64,000 nt of DNA, from the NCBI GenBank assembly GCA_003342895.1, contig PTFA01000011.1, positions 1,570,629-1,634,628 of the forward strand, given 5' to 3'. Below are positions 25,001 to 32,440 of this stretch, in pieces. The position numbers and the translations under genes are program-made. This stretch comes from Casuarius casuarius (taxonomy: Eukaryota > Chordata > Aves > Casuariiformes > Casuariidae). The notes under the pieces were generated by a model that saw only the letters and a list, made by a program, of their open reading frames with translations, did no database searches and was not told where the DNA came from. Each line of letters begins with the position of its first letter. The first letter of the stretch is position 1.

Positions 25001-27875
25001 TCAAATGGATATGATTACGATGACAGAAAAGAACTTTCATCACTGTATGCCACTGTGAAAGGGAGAATATGTATGCAAGCAGAAAAACTCTTCTGCTGGT
25101 TTTGTTTACATTGCTGTGCTATCAGTGCAGCCATACTGATAAAGCTTTAAGGCAGAGGCTCTGTGGTGTAGATGAGGCCTAATTCACAGTTGACTTTAAA
25201 CAATCCTATGTTTTGACATTTAGCTACCTCATTCTAATTTTCATATATTTTTTTCTGTAAAAAAGTTGTAAGAAAATTCCAGGTAAATGTAATGTTCTTG
25301 AGGATGTCAGATCACTGCCTACCTCATGTTTCGAACACAGTGGGGTAACGGCAATAGATCTATTCACCTACCTCACAGCAGCCCGCTCTTAAACTGATTT
25401 CCTGTGACTATGACTTCTGAGTTTAAATAACATCTCTTATGTAACACAGCACAACTTCCATATTTTTATTGCAGATACTTCAGTACTCATGCACAGAAAA
25501 TATTAGTTTATTTACTCAAGTGGTTTTTGCTTACAAGGATTCTGATAGGAGTTTTATTTAAAAAAATAATCCTTACTGCTTCTGCTGCCAGTTTGATCGC
25601 TGCCAAAGCAACAGTTAACCCTCAATGAACACAGTGTTTCATTTAATTATCACTGCAGCCTCAAAGAAATCCTCTCCATGATTTCAATAGATATTGTATA
25701 AACACTGTATAATGATTATTTATCAAGCACCTGTTTAGAAGTAATGCCATGCAAAAAGAAGAAAAAAGGGGGTTGAGATTCAGTGGTACCTTACATCTGT
25801 TTCGTGCTGCAGATACAATTTGTGCCTCACAGGATAGTGACCCAAATACAGCTTCACTACCTTGCATACTTGATATCTGAACCCACTGCAGTAACAAGTT
25901 TTCCATCTTCAGAAAAACACAAAGTAAATCCTCCCTTCTTTTCCCCACACTTAGTTCTGCCTGAAAGGTGAACAAAAAAATGCATGCTTATATGTGCATG
26001 CGTGTATCCATGCATGCGTGTGTGTGTGTGTTTACACCATGCATTTATTTTGGTCCTTTCTTTGAAGCATTACCCAAAATGTCTGGAAAAGCAGCAAATA
26101 GTAGGGTTTCGGAACAATTTAACTGTTTATCCTGTTCTCTAATCATGAAAAACAACAAAGATAGCTCTTGCTCTCAGAAGCTTACAGACTAATGGTCTGA
26201 TGCTGCAATAGGATCTATAATGGATATAGATGTCACACTGAGGTCTGGACATTGGTTAGTCTGTCCACAGGGATCAAGTACCATTCACATGGATATGACT
26301 ACAGGTTAGAGGGCTATAACACAGATGTGCAGATTCCAAAAACTTCATTATAATGCATATGCTTAAGAGAACTGGTTGAAGTTTTCAAGATTTACATCTG
26401 AGTGCTTGCTACTGCAGACTTAATTAAAAAAGACTTTTTAAGGTAAAAGAAAACTAATAGGGTTACTAAGAATCTCGTACTTACTTTTTCCTAACATATT
26501 AGAAGACTTTTCATGAACTTAAAATACAACAGATCTAAACTGGCAACAGGAACATTTATGAAGCTTGTAACTAATCCTGTGATGCTCACTGCTGCAGGTT
26601 ATTACTGAGAAAAATAGTTTAGTGTAAAAATGATTAGCCATTTATATGAAAAGGAGCGGCATGAGTAGGTCTTTTAGATGCAATAAAACCGAAAGGGTCT
26701 GCCCATCTTTGTGTTTCAGGGCATAAATTGAAAGTGAACCGCAGAGAAGGAAATTCCCATTATGATTATGGCACAAGCTGCATTGTTAAGACCTGTTTTC
26801 TGGGTTTTCTTCCCCGTTCCAGAAATCCCTGGCGTTGTTCGGAGCCAGAGTAACAAAACTGGATTACAGATAGAAAACTGGACTAGATGGATCACAGAAA
26901 TGTCACAGTTTCTAACTTTCCACTGTTTATAAAAAACTGACAATGTGTGCAGTGGGGAAGATAAAACAGAAAATGTCATGAAAACAGAAAAGGACACGAG
27001 GAAAAAGATTTATTTGTAGGGCCTCTTCAGAAATAAGTTATGAGATGAACTTTCATCTTTCCATGCTGTTGCCTCCATAGTCAGAATCTCTATCACTCAA
27101 ACAAAAACCTGAATGGTAAATATTAGTGTTTTCTTCTGCCTGTTTAATCATTAGTAAAGCAGGTCAGAAACAGGCTTACTTTCTTTGTGCTAATTCTGCT
27201 AGTTCCAGATACACATTAGCTTCTTTTAGTATCCAGCTCAAAGAATTTAGTCTTTAAATTAAAGTTAAACTTTGATTTGTTTATATTTGTATGTGATAAG
27301 AAGCGGTTCTTACCTGACTCCGTTCATATGTCTGAACCTATCAAGAGAGTCGGGGCTGTCTGCCTGCACTTCACAATTAGCGGCACCCTCCTGGGACTAC
27401 GATCCTCTGGCTATTTTTCCTCTAAGTGAATCAGGCACTACGCGGGGACACTCTTCCCCCTAAGCTGCAAACAGCTCCAGGGCCGTGACCGGCCGCGAAG
27501 CCACAGCTCAGCCGCCCCGACGGTAACCACGGCGGGCGAGAAAGCAAACGCGCAAGGCAGGCAAATGCGCAAGGCAGCGAGCGGCGCTCCCGCGGATAGG
27601 CAGGACGCGCTGCCCGCCCCGGACAGCCCGGAGCCCCCCTATCCCGCCGGGGCTGCCCCCGGCCCCCTCCTCGGGGGCAGCTCGCCGCGATGCCGCCCGG
27701 CCCCGCGCCGAGGAACCGGCCATTGGGCGAACGAGGGGCGCTAACGGCTGCCGCCCGCGCGCCGCGGCCCTGCCCGCGCCCCCTGCCCCCACTCACAGGT
27801 CGCGGCCTCCGCGAGGGCGACGGCCACCGCCAGGCCGGCAAGCAGCGGCAGGCACCGCCTGCCCCGCGGCCTCAT
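930..27875 (-). CDS. PROS1: PROS1, vitamin K-dependent protein S (exons 1-12; 3' exons outside window)
   Basis: Protein S is a secreted plasma glycoprotein, a cofactor for activated protein C and TFPI and a ligand of TYRO3/AXL/MERTK receptors. Twelve exons read in order on the minus strand with phase maintained: 27797-27875, 22872-23029, 21761-21785, 21349-21435, 17504-17626, 17230-17352, 15003-15128, 8262-8383, 5619-5737, 3281-3470, 2138-2305, 930-1098. They give 1489 coding bases (496 codons plus one base). Domain order: signal peptide (about 1-24), propeptide ending RKRR (39-42), Gla domain (from 43), thrombin-sensitive loop (Cys89-Cys114), four EGF modules (about 117-281), then LG1 and the start of LG2. 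Exon sizes match my recollection of human PROS1 except for small in-frame length changes in exons 1, 6 and 9 and possibly single-base differences in my recalled sizes for exons 11-12. Exons 13-15 were not found in 1-929 and must lie further left. No frameshift or internal stop is seen, so the gene looks functional. Confidence 0.97.
2138..2305 (-). CDS. PROS1: PROS1 exon 11: LG1 domain
   Basis: This 168-base exon, phase 0-0, starts [19 protein letters not shown] and runs through [20 protein letters not shown] to the strand [16 protein letters not shown]. It aligns without gaps to human VSVEELEHS...LIKP. Borders TCTAG|ATATC and CAG|GTAACT. Confidence 0.95.
2794..2815. repeat. T22 homopolymer
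   Basis: Uninterrupted run of 22 T in PROS1 intron 10. It could be the poly(A) end of an old retroposed insert on the minus strand, but no recognisable element body adjoins it. Confidence 0.85.
3281..3470 (-). CDS. PROS1: PROS1 exon 10: LG1 domain
   Basis: This 190-base exon, the same size I recall for human, encodes LG1 beta strands: [35 protein letters not shown] and the [12 protein letters not shown] turn that typifies laminin-G modules. The LG pair of protein S binds C4b-binding protein and TAM receptors. Borders AATTCAG| and CATATA|GTAAGC, phase 2 to 0. Confidence 0.96.
3817..3846. repeat. (GT)n plus G-run microsatellite
   Basis: A GT dinucleotide tract passes directly into three G-runs separated by single C bases, in PROS1 intron 9. 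It is a simple-sequence tract with G-quadruplex potential on the plus strand. Confidence 0.85.
5619..5737 (-). CDS. PROS1: PROS1 exon 9: start of LG1 (SHBG-like region)
   Basis: This 119-base exon (39 codons plus two bases) encodes the linker and first strands of laminin-G-like domain 1, including [21 protein letters not shown] recall 116 bases in human, so there is one extra codon in the [10 protein letters not shown] segment. Asn318-Val-Thr forms an N-glycosylation sequon not present at the matching human position (LPEIS). Borders TTCCAG| and CCAG|GTAAGC. Confidence 0.94.
8262..8383 (-). CDS. PROS1: PROS1 exon 8: calcium-binding EGF module 4
   Basis: This 122-base exon encodes EGF4 (about 241-281): [16 protein letters not shown], then [17 protein letters not shown] to CE. 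Asn256 is in the C-x-N hydroxylation motif. It ends in phase 0, so the next domain begins on a clean codon. Borders CCTAG| and GAG|GTAAAA. It is separated from exon 7 by the second-largest PROS1 intron junction region seen here (6.6 kb). Confidence 0.96.
8384..15002 (-). other. PROS1 intron 7
   Basis: This 6.6-kb intron is AT-rich. It holds one unusually long antisense open frame (about 9741-10379) with no recognisable domain, discussed as a finding. Several single Ns occur. There is no recognised repeat family. Confidence 0.75.
15003..15128 (-). CDS. PROS1: PROS1 exon 7: calcium-binding EGF module 3
   Basis: This 126-base exon, phase 1-1, encodes EGF3 (about 199-240) from [19 protein letters not shown] to the final CE. 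Asn217 sits in the hydroxylation motif [12 protein letters not shown]. Acceptor is TTTCTAG|ATATAAATG. The donor GAAG|GTATATAT is weaker than its neighbours because it runs into a short (AT)n tract. Confidence 0.95.
17230..17352 (-). CDS. PROS1: PROS1 exon 6: calcium-binding EGF module 2
   Basis: This 123-base exon encodes a calcium-binding EGF module (about 158-198) starting DINEC and containing [17 protein letters not shown]. Asn175 lies in the C-x-N-x4-Y-x-C-x-C beta-hydroxy-Asn motif. The module is three residues shorter than human between the first two cysteines ([12 protein letters not shown] against the human DINECKDPSNINGGC), an in-frame deletion. Borders CTAG| and AGAG|GTAGGA. Confidence 0.96.
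17504..17626 (-). CDS. PROS1: PROS1 exon 5: EGF-like module 1
   Basis: This 123-base, phase 1-1 exon encodes one EGF module (about residues 117-157) with six cysteines (CSPLPC, CIDG, CVC, KC). Asp137, mature 95, sits in the C-x-D-x4-Y-x-C-x-C motif that is beta-hydroxylated on Asp in human protein S. EGF1 and EGF2 contact activated protein C in the human protein. Acceptor CTGACAG| and donor GAAG|GTACAG. Only 151 bases of intron separate it from exon 6. Confidence 0.96.
21349..21435 (-). CDS. PROS1: PROS1 exon 4: thrombin-sensitive region
   Basis: This 87-base exon, the same length I recall for human, encodes the disulfide-closed loop between Gla and EGF1 (Cys89 to Cys114 of the precursor, mature 47-72). 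It reads [13 protein letters not shown], then [16 protein letters not shown]. In human the loop is cut after Arg49 and Arg70 by thrombin and at Arg60 by factor Xa. Here Arg70 is kept, positions 49 and 60 are Ala, and new Arg residues sit at 52 and 57. Donor is AATG|GTAAGC. Confidence 0.95.
21761..21785 (-). CDS. PROS1: PROS1 exon 3: 25-base aromatic-stack micro-exon
   Basis: A 25-base micro-exon encodes EYFYPKYL, the short helical aromatic stack that closes the Gla domain in all vitamin K-dependent clotting proteins (human has DYFYPKYL). It is bounded by a CTGCAG| acceptor and a |GTAAGT donor, and its phase fits both neighbours exactly. It is too small to be found as an open reading frame and was placed by family knowledge. 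Confidence 0.95.
22872..23029 (-). CDS. PROS1: PROS1 exon 2: propeptide and Gla domain
   Basis: This 158-base exon has the same size I recall for human. It encodes the end of the propeptide with the furin-type site RKRR (39-42), then mature Ala43. The Gla domain follows as [19 protein letters not shown] and the [16 protein letters not shown] segment. All eleven glutamates that are gamma-carboxylated in human protein S are present (mature 6, 7, 14, 16, 19, 20, 25, 26, 29, 32, 36), as is the ERECIEE carboxylase-substrate signature with its disulfide Cys17/Cys22. Borders: CAAAG| acceptor and ACT|GTAAGT donor. Confidence 0.97.
23433..23512. repeat. Perfect 40-bp tandem duplication
   Basis: Two identical 40-base units (23433-23472 and 23473-23512), each starting TTATTATGTGAGACC and ending AAATCAAGC, lie head to tail in PROS1 intron 1. 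Identity of both copies points to a recent local duplication or an assembly artefact. Confidence 0.95.
27797..27875 (-). CDS. PROS1: PROS1 exon 1: start codon and signal peptide
   Basis: The coding part is 79 bases. It begins at ATG (27875-27873), reads [19 protein letters not shown] and continues with a hydrophobic, Ala/Val/Leu-rich core, typical of a signal peptide with a basic n-region. It ends in phase 1 at a consensus donor (CCT|GTGAGT). The next base pair of the split codon joins exon 2 to give Phe27. The exon lies at the left edge of the CpG island, as expected for a first exon. The 5' UTR and transcription start are not defined by sequence alone. Confidence 0.93.
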
Positions 27876-28472
27876 CGCTAGCGGGGGCGGCCGGGCCGGG
27901 AGCGGGCACGGCGCCGTGGCTTCGCTGCGGCTGCTGTGCGGGGCGGCGGGGCCGGGAGTGCCACTGGGGGCGGGAGGGAGGGGCGGCGGGGCGGGGGCGA
28001 GGGAGGCCGGGCCGCCTTCCAGCGCCGGGCCGCACCCCAGCGGCGCTGCCCTGAGCGAGGGTCAGCAGGCCCCCGCCTGCCCCTCTGCCGAGCTGCTCCG
28101 CGGGGGGGACAGCGGCGCCGGGCACAGCGGGGGCCGCCCCAGCTCCTCGACGCTCTAGGCACACCGGGCATGGAGCGCCGGTGGGTGTGAACCGGGAGGC
28201 CCCTGCGGCAGCGCGAAAGCGGCGGCGCGAGCCGAGCGGCGCGCGGTACTGTAGGGCCGCCGCGGTGCTCGCGCCCGTGGTTACTCGGGGGGGGGGAGGC
28301 GTTCCGTGGGCGCTTGACAGCTGATTGGTTGTTCCCCCTCGGCCGTCGAGGAAGCCGCCCGCTCCTATTGGTTAATCGCAGGCCCGCCTCCTTTCGCCTC
28401 ACCTCCCAAGAGCTGGCGTTCCTTGCCTTCGCGCGCCTCTGATGTTAACAAGTTTGTCCTTGCCCACTTCCC

Positions 28473-28506
28473 GTTAGCGGTAACCAGGGGTTAGCGGCCT
28501 GGTTAC
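28473..28506. promoter_or_regulatory. Inverted-repeat cluster with RFX/X-box-like and MYB-like half-sites
   Basis: GTAACCAGG (28480-28488) and CCTGGTTAC (28498-28506) are perfect 9-bp inverted arms around a 9-base spacer. GTTAGCGG occurs twice, at 28473-28480 and 28490-28497. GTTAGC directly followed by GGTAAC resembles an X-box with no spacer; CCGTTA matches the MYB core. RFX factors drive many ciliary genes and ARL13B is ciliary, but the fit to the 14-base X-box consensus is imperfect. Confidence 0.4.
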
Positions 28507-28573
28507 GCGTCCCCACTGTCTCGGAGATCTCGGCTTCGGCCAATGGGCGGCTTCGCGTGACCCGGGCGTCGGC

Positions 28574-28602
28574 CACGTGACTGCGGCGCGGCTGGGCGGG
28601 GC
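28574..28602 (+). promoter_or_regulatory. E-box (CACGTG) and GC box
   Basis: A palindromic CACGTG within GCCACGTGAC (28574-28579) is followed 14 bases later by GGGCGGGGC (28594-28602). This arrangement is common in TATA-less housekeeping promoters (USF/MYC/TFE-type and SP1-type sites). With CCAAT 30 bases upstream it marks the likely core of the rightward ARL13B promoter. Confidence 0.5.
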
Positions 28603-29256
28603 CCGGCGCGGCGGAGCCGAGCACTGCGGAGCGCCGCGGCCGCTGCTCCTCTCCCCCTCCCTCGCCCCCCCCTTCCTCGCCGGCACCGGCCTTCGGCCGC
28701 GGCCGCCGTCGCCCGGGGCAACCCAGGCCCCGCCCGCCGCTGTGGCCCGGGCGAGCTGCGCGGCCTCGTCGCCTCGGCCCTGCGCTGAGGGAGCGGTAAC
28801 GGTCGCTGCGCGCGCTGTGGGGAGGGGGCGCGCGCAGGCAGCGGCGGCCGCCTCTGAGGGGCAGCCCGTGGGGCCGCCGCGGCCGCTTGCCCCCGCGGCA
28901 GCGCTGCCGCGGCCTGTTTCTCCAGGAGCGCCGTGTGCGCCGCGCTGCCGGCGGCGCCAGCGGCAGAGGGNNNNNNNNNNNNNNNNNNNNNNNNNNNNNN
29001 NNNNNNNNNNNNNNNNNNNNNNNNNNNNNNNNNNNNNNNNNNNNNNNNNNNNNNNNNNNNNNNNNNNNNNNNNNNNNNNNNNNNNNNNNNNNNNNNNNNN
29101 NNNNNNNNNNGGGGGGGGTGGCTGCGGCGGCGGGGGGCGCCCCGCTGGGCCAGGGCCGAGCGCCTTACTTCGCTGCCGGTCGGAGCGGCCTCCGGCTCCG
29201 CTTCAGCGTGTGTCCGCAGCGGTAGCCTTGGACTGTGGGTGTTTGACAGCCTGTTT
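28603..29256 (+). other. ARL13B: Putative noncoding first exon of ARL13B
   Basis: The first ARL13B coding exon at 32.38 kb lies in AT-rich DNA with no promoter features, so a 5' exon in the island is expected. The island's right edge has a good donor, CTGTTT|GTAAGT, after 29256. Acceptor candidates before the coding exon end at 32264 (long pyrimidine tract, GCTAG|), 32316 (TTCCTAG|) and 32349 (TCTGTAG|). The left boundary given here is simply downstream of the GC box; the true transcription start is unknown. Confidence 0.45.
28971..29110. other. Assembly gap (140 N)
   Basis: A run of N interrupts the most GC-rich part of the CpG island, a typical failure point of draft assemblies. Part of the putative noncoding first exon of ARL13B is hidden here. 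Confidence 0.99.
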
Positions 29257-32200
29257 GTAAGTCTTTGAGCAGCGCAGAGTAGGTGTTATTTGGTATCTTT
29301 ATTTGAAAACAGAAAAAACTACTCCCGCAGTGGGAGCGAGGAGTAGAGGAAGCACGCCTGAAGCAAAATCACTGGATATCAGGGCTGCTCCTTTCTGCAC
29401 ACGAGAAGGATAGGAATATGGCTGGAAAGCACGGGAGCTCACTTGGACCTGCAGTAGCTTTTCTTTGTAGAAGAAGAACTTACAGTCTTAGAGCTATTTT
29501 TCACAAGTACTTGTACACTTCAGTCTTGCAAGACTTGGAAGACTTCTCGTTTGTACTTCGTGCACCTATTAACTTACCCTGCAGTTTTGGCCGAGAGGAT
29601 AGTGTTTAGTTTTTGTCGAACANGCTTCCTTCACTGTTGAATTACTTGGTTTGCTATTCAAAATATAATGCAACACGACTAAAATATTGTGTTCTCACGG
29701 TTAAAACTTAAGCAAGTCAGGCAAGGAATATCATAATAGGGAGTTAACTAATGCTGACTTGCTACCTCTTTGGCATACCAGCTTAAGTACACGGCTCTAC
29801 AGACTTGAGCTTGTGGGCATGCTGGTTTCGCCTCACCTGTACAAACATATGTAAGAGTTCAGGTTGAGAGGTTTAATGTCTGCAACAGCATCTGTACGTA
29901 ATGCAACATATAAAATTCATATAGTATTGGTATGCTTTGTATGTGTTTCAGAGATCAGTGGATATTTTTATAGCTAGCTCAAGAAATACGCAGCCTCTAC
30001 CCAATAGAGTGTAACAATAGAGAATAACAAAGTGTAACTCACTTCTCTACCCATTACTTCCTCAGCAGTAAGATAATGCTTGCCTTCTGTATGTGGCATG
30101 TTTTGGAGGAATTCTTTCTTCTTTTGTCAGTTTTTCTTTTTTTCCCCCCTTTTTGGGTTCTTTACTTGAGCAAGATTCCTTTGCTATTACATAGTCCGCC
30201 TCTTATCTTCTCTTGTTAACAAGTTTTTTTTTATCTCTTGGATCCAGTTTGAATGCTATGGACTGTATCTATGATTTAGAGCAATTTTCTGAGAACTTTC
30301 CAAACTGGAAAGAATGTATAGCAGAGCATGGGGATTGTTCTGTGAGGAAACTGTGGTATTGAAATTGTTAAATTTGTGTCAGTATATTGTTTATTGAGCT
30401 GTTACATTTTTCTTTTCAGCAGAACTGGCTGAGAATTGGTGCAGCCATGCCTTCAAAGTTAGCTTTGTTGATACTTGCTTGTGGGTCTAGGCATACTCTG
30501 CTGCATGGGGAGGGTGTTGGAGAGATTTTGGGGGTTTTGGATTCTTAAGAGACTGGTTTTAATACTTGTAGAACTTGTAATCGTCTTGTTTTCCTTTATA
30601 GGAGCCTTTCTGTTCTCCACATGCTAGACTTGTGGAGAAGCTGTTCTCAGGTGCTCTTGTATAAAGGAATGTAAATATTTAAAGAGTATTTGTTGTCTCT
30701 GCTCGAGAAGAAATCTGACCTGTTTCTGACATTGAATGGTAGCAATTTCATACAAAGGCATCCCCGGATACAGCAACTTAATAAGATCAGGAGGAGTTCT
30801 CAGATCCTACCTAGTCAATTGTCTAGACCATCGTAGTTTGTTAAGAGCAAATGTTTTTGTTAGGGCAGCGCCTCTTCCCCCCCCCCCCCCCATTCTACAC
30901 AAATAAAAAAATGGAAAAATGATGACATCGGAAAAAATATCTGTAATTATTTTGTTTTCTGATTAATTAGAAGTTAGTTTGGTTTTGAGCTAGTTGTAGT
31001 TTAAAATATGAAAGGACTATTTTTATAAAAACACACTTGAAAGCTTGAGTAACAAGCTCTAGCAAATTTGTTGCGGCAATTCGAAGTATCTGCTCATGGA
31101 GCCAAGTTAGCAGTAGGAAACGTGTCTACATCTCAGCTACTCTGATGTGAAACCAGTTGTTTTCAGCTTAAGCTGCTGATAAAAAATTGAGTTAAGATGT
31201 CTGGAGCCTATGAGATGAAGATACTGAGGTGATGGTGCACATTCTTTCTGCAGGGGCTGTGATAACCTTTGGAAGAGATTGGCATCCTAACAGGGAGGTA
31301 ATGACTTTGAAATAGCATGGTAGAATTGACCGAAACTTGCCTGTGAAAGGCCTTTATCTGAACATTTTTATTCTGCTGTTCTTTGCAGTAGGATTTCCGT
31401 AGCTGAAATAACTAAGGGAGTCCTAAAGTCTGTTTCTTTATGTATTTGACTGCATGATTTGTGTAAGCTTTCCTGTTTTATATGTGTATGTGTATACAAA
31501 GTGATAAACATGCACACAGTCACACGGTCATTTCCTGTTTGTCCTGCGGAGCAACATCAGAACAGAGAATATTCTCTGTTTTCTTCTTTCTCTTGCTAGA
31601 AGAGCAGAAAATGAGGTTGTAAAATGACTGAAGTACTGCTGATACTACTTTTTAATTTAGTAACAAGTACTAGATTTTAAGTTGCCTGTTCCTCAAAGCA
31701 CTCATTAGAGAGCTCAGGTTTTGTGTTGTGGCATCTTTTTTGTAAAAGAAACTGACAGTAAATGAATATGCTCAGCAGGTAGGATGTTCTTTTTTCGCTT
31801 TCAGTGTCCTGTCCAGATCCTTACCTAAATTAAAAGATTCCTTAAAAATGTCCCTTCCATCATCCTCTGCCTCCTGTTGTATTCTTAGGCCTTATCTGCA
31901 CTTGAAATTAGTCCTCATAGACTGAAAACTGCAGAGCCATAGGATATCTTAGCTAGGCAAGCACTAGAATTTCATAGCTTGACATGTTTTACTGCCCTAA
32001 CTTGCAGGTTTCCTTATGTGCACTGGCCTTGCATTATTATTTTGTATGACTACTATGGTGTTGCTGCCCAGAAATGTAAAATGGGGACTAGGTTCTGCTG
32101 CAAGTGAAGTGTGAGAGGATGGAAAAGTGAAAAGCATGGTGAGACCGTCATGAAGCCGATTGCCTAGGCAGTCACTGAATAGATAGGCTGCTGCAAAGAA

Positions 32201-32264
32201 AGTGGTTTGTCTTGGTCACACATAGAGGCTATGTGTTTCTTCATTTTCTTTTTCTTCTTGCTAG
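29257..32264 (+). other. Putative ARL13B 5' intron
   Basis: AT-rich sequence between the CpG island and the first coding exon. It holds a 15-base C run at 30877-30891 and no convincing open frame or repeat family. Confidence 0.5.
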
Positions 32265-32381
32265 CAGCGACAAGACAACATCTGATCTTCTGCAGTCTCT
32301 CCCACTGTCTTCCTAGGTCACCCTGGCCTGTCCACACTTGTTTCTGTAGCTTTTGTGGCTCTGGATGGCTGTTGAAGAGGG

Positions 32382-32440
32382 ATGTTCAGTTTAATGGCCA
32401 ATTGCTGCAACTGGTTAAAACGGTGGCAGGAACCTGTCAG
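32382..32440 (+). CDS. ARL13B: ARL13B coding exon 1: N-terminal palmitoylated segment
   Basis: ATG at 32382 opens [19 protein letters not shown] and ends with AG of a split Arg codon at donor CAG|GTAAGC. An in-frame TGA nine bases upstream of the ATG makes this the first possible start. Cys8 and Cys9 are the known palmitoylation sites. The open frame that continues over the same stretch in another phase is a shadow. Confidence 0.95.

Larger units (their letters stand above)
21436..27796 (-). other. PROS1 introns 3, 2 and 1
   Basis: Introns 21436-21760, 21786-22871 and 23030-27796. Intron 1 contains a perfect 40-bp tandem duplication at 23433-23512 and a short (GT)7 tract at 26018-26031. The GC content rises sharply from about 27.44 kb at the CpG island. 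No coding exon is seen between exon 2 and exon 1. Confidence 0.75.
27440..29256. promoter_or_regulatory. CpG island: shared PROS1/ARL13B promoter region
   Basis: About 1.8 kb is GC-rich and dense in CpG, in sharp contrast to the AT-rich flanks. It covers the PROS1 start codon (minus) and the presumed ARL13B first exon (plus). Visible motifs: ATTGG at 28324-28328 and 28367-28371 (CCAAT on minus), CCAAT at 28540-28544 (plus), CACGTG at 28574-28579, GC box GGGCGGGGC at 28594-28602, and the GTAACC/GGTTAC cluster at 28473-28506. The opposed CCAAT boxes suggest initiation to the left below about 28.3 kb and to the right above about 28.58 kb. Both starts are inference, and 140 bases are missing from the assembly. 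Confidence 0.85.

Noticed and set aside
27431..29268. Many overlapping open frames on both strands in the CpG island, up to 227 codons
   Set aside because: GC-rich DNA has few stop codons. The frames are low-complexity Arg/Pro/Ala/Gly, cross the N gap, and conflict with the clear PROS1 exon 1. None has a family signature.
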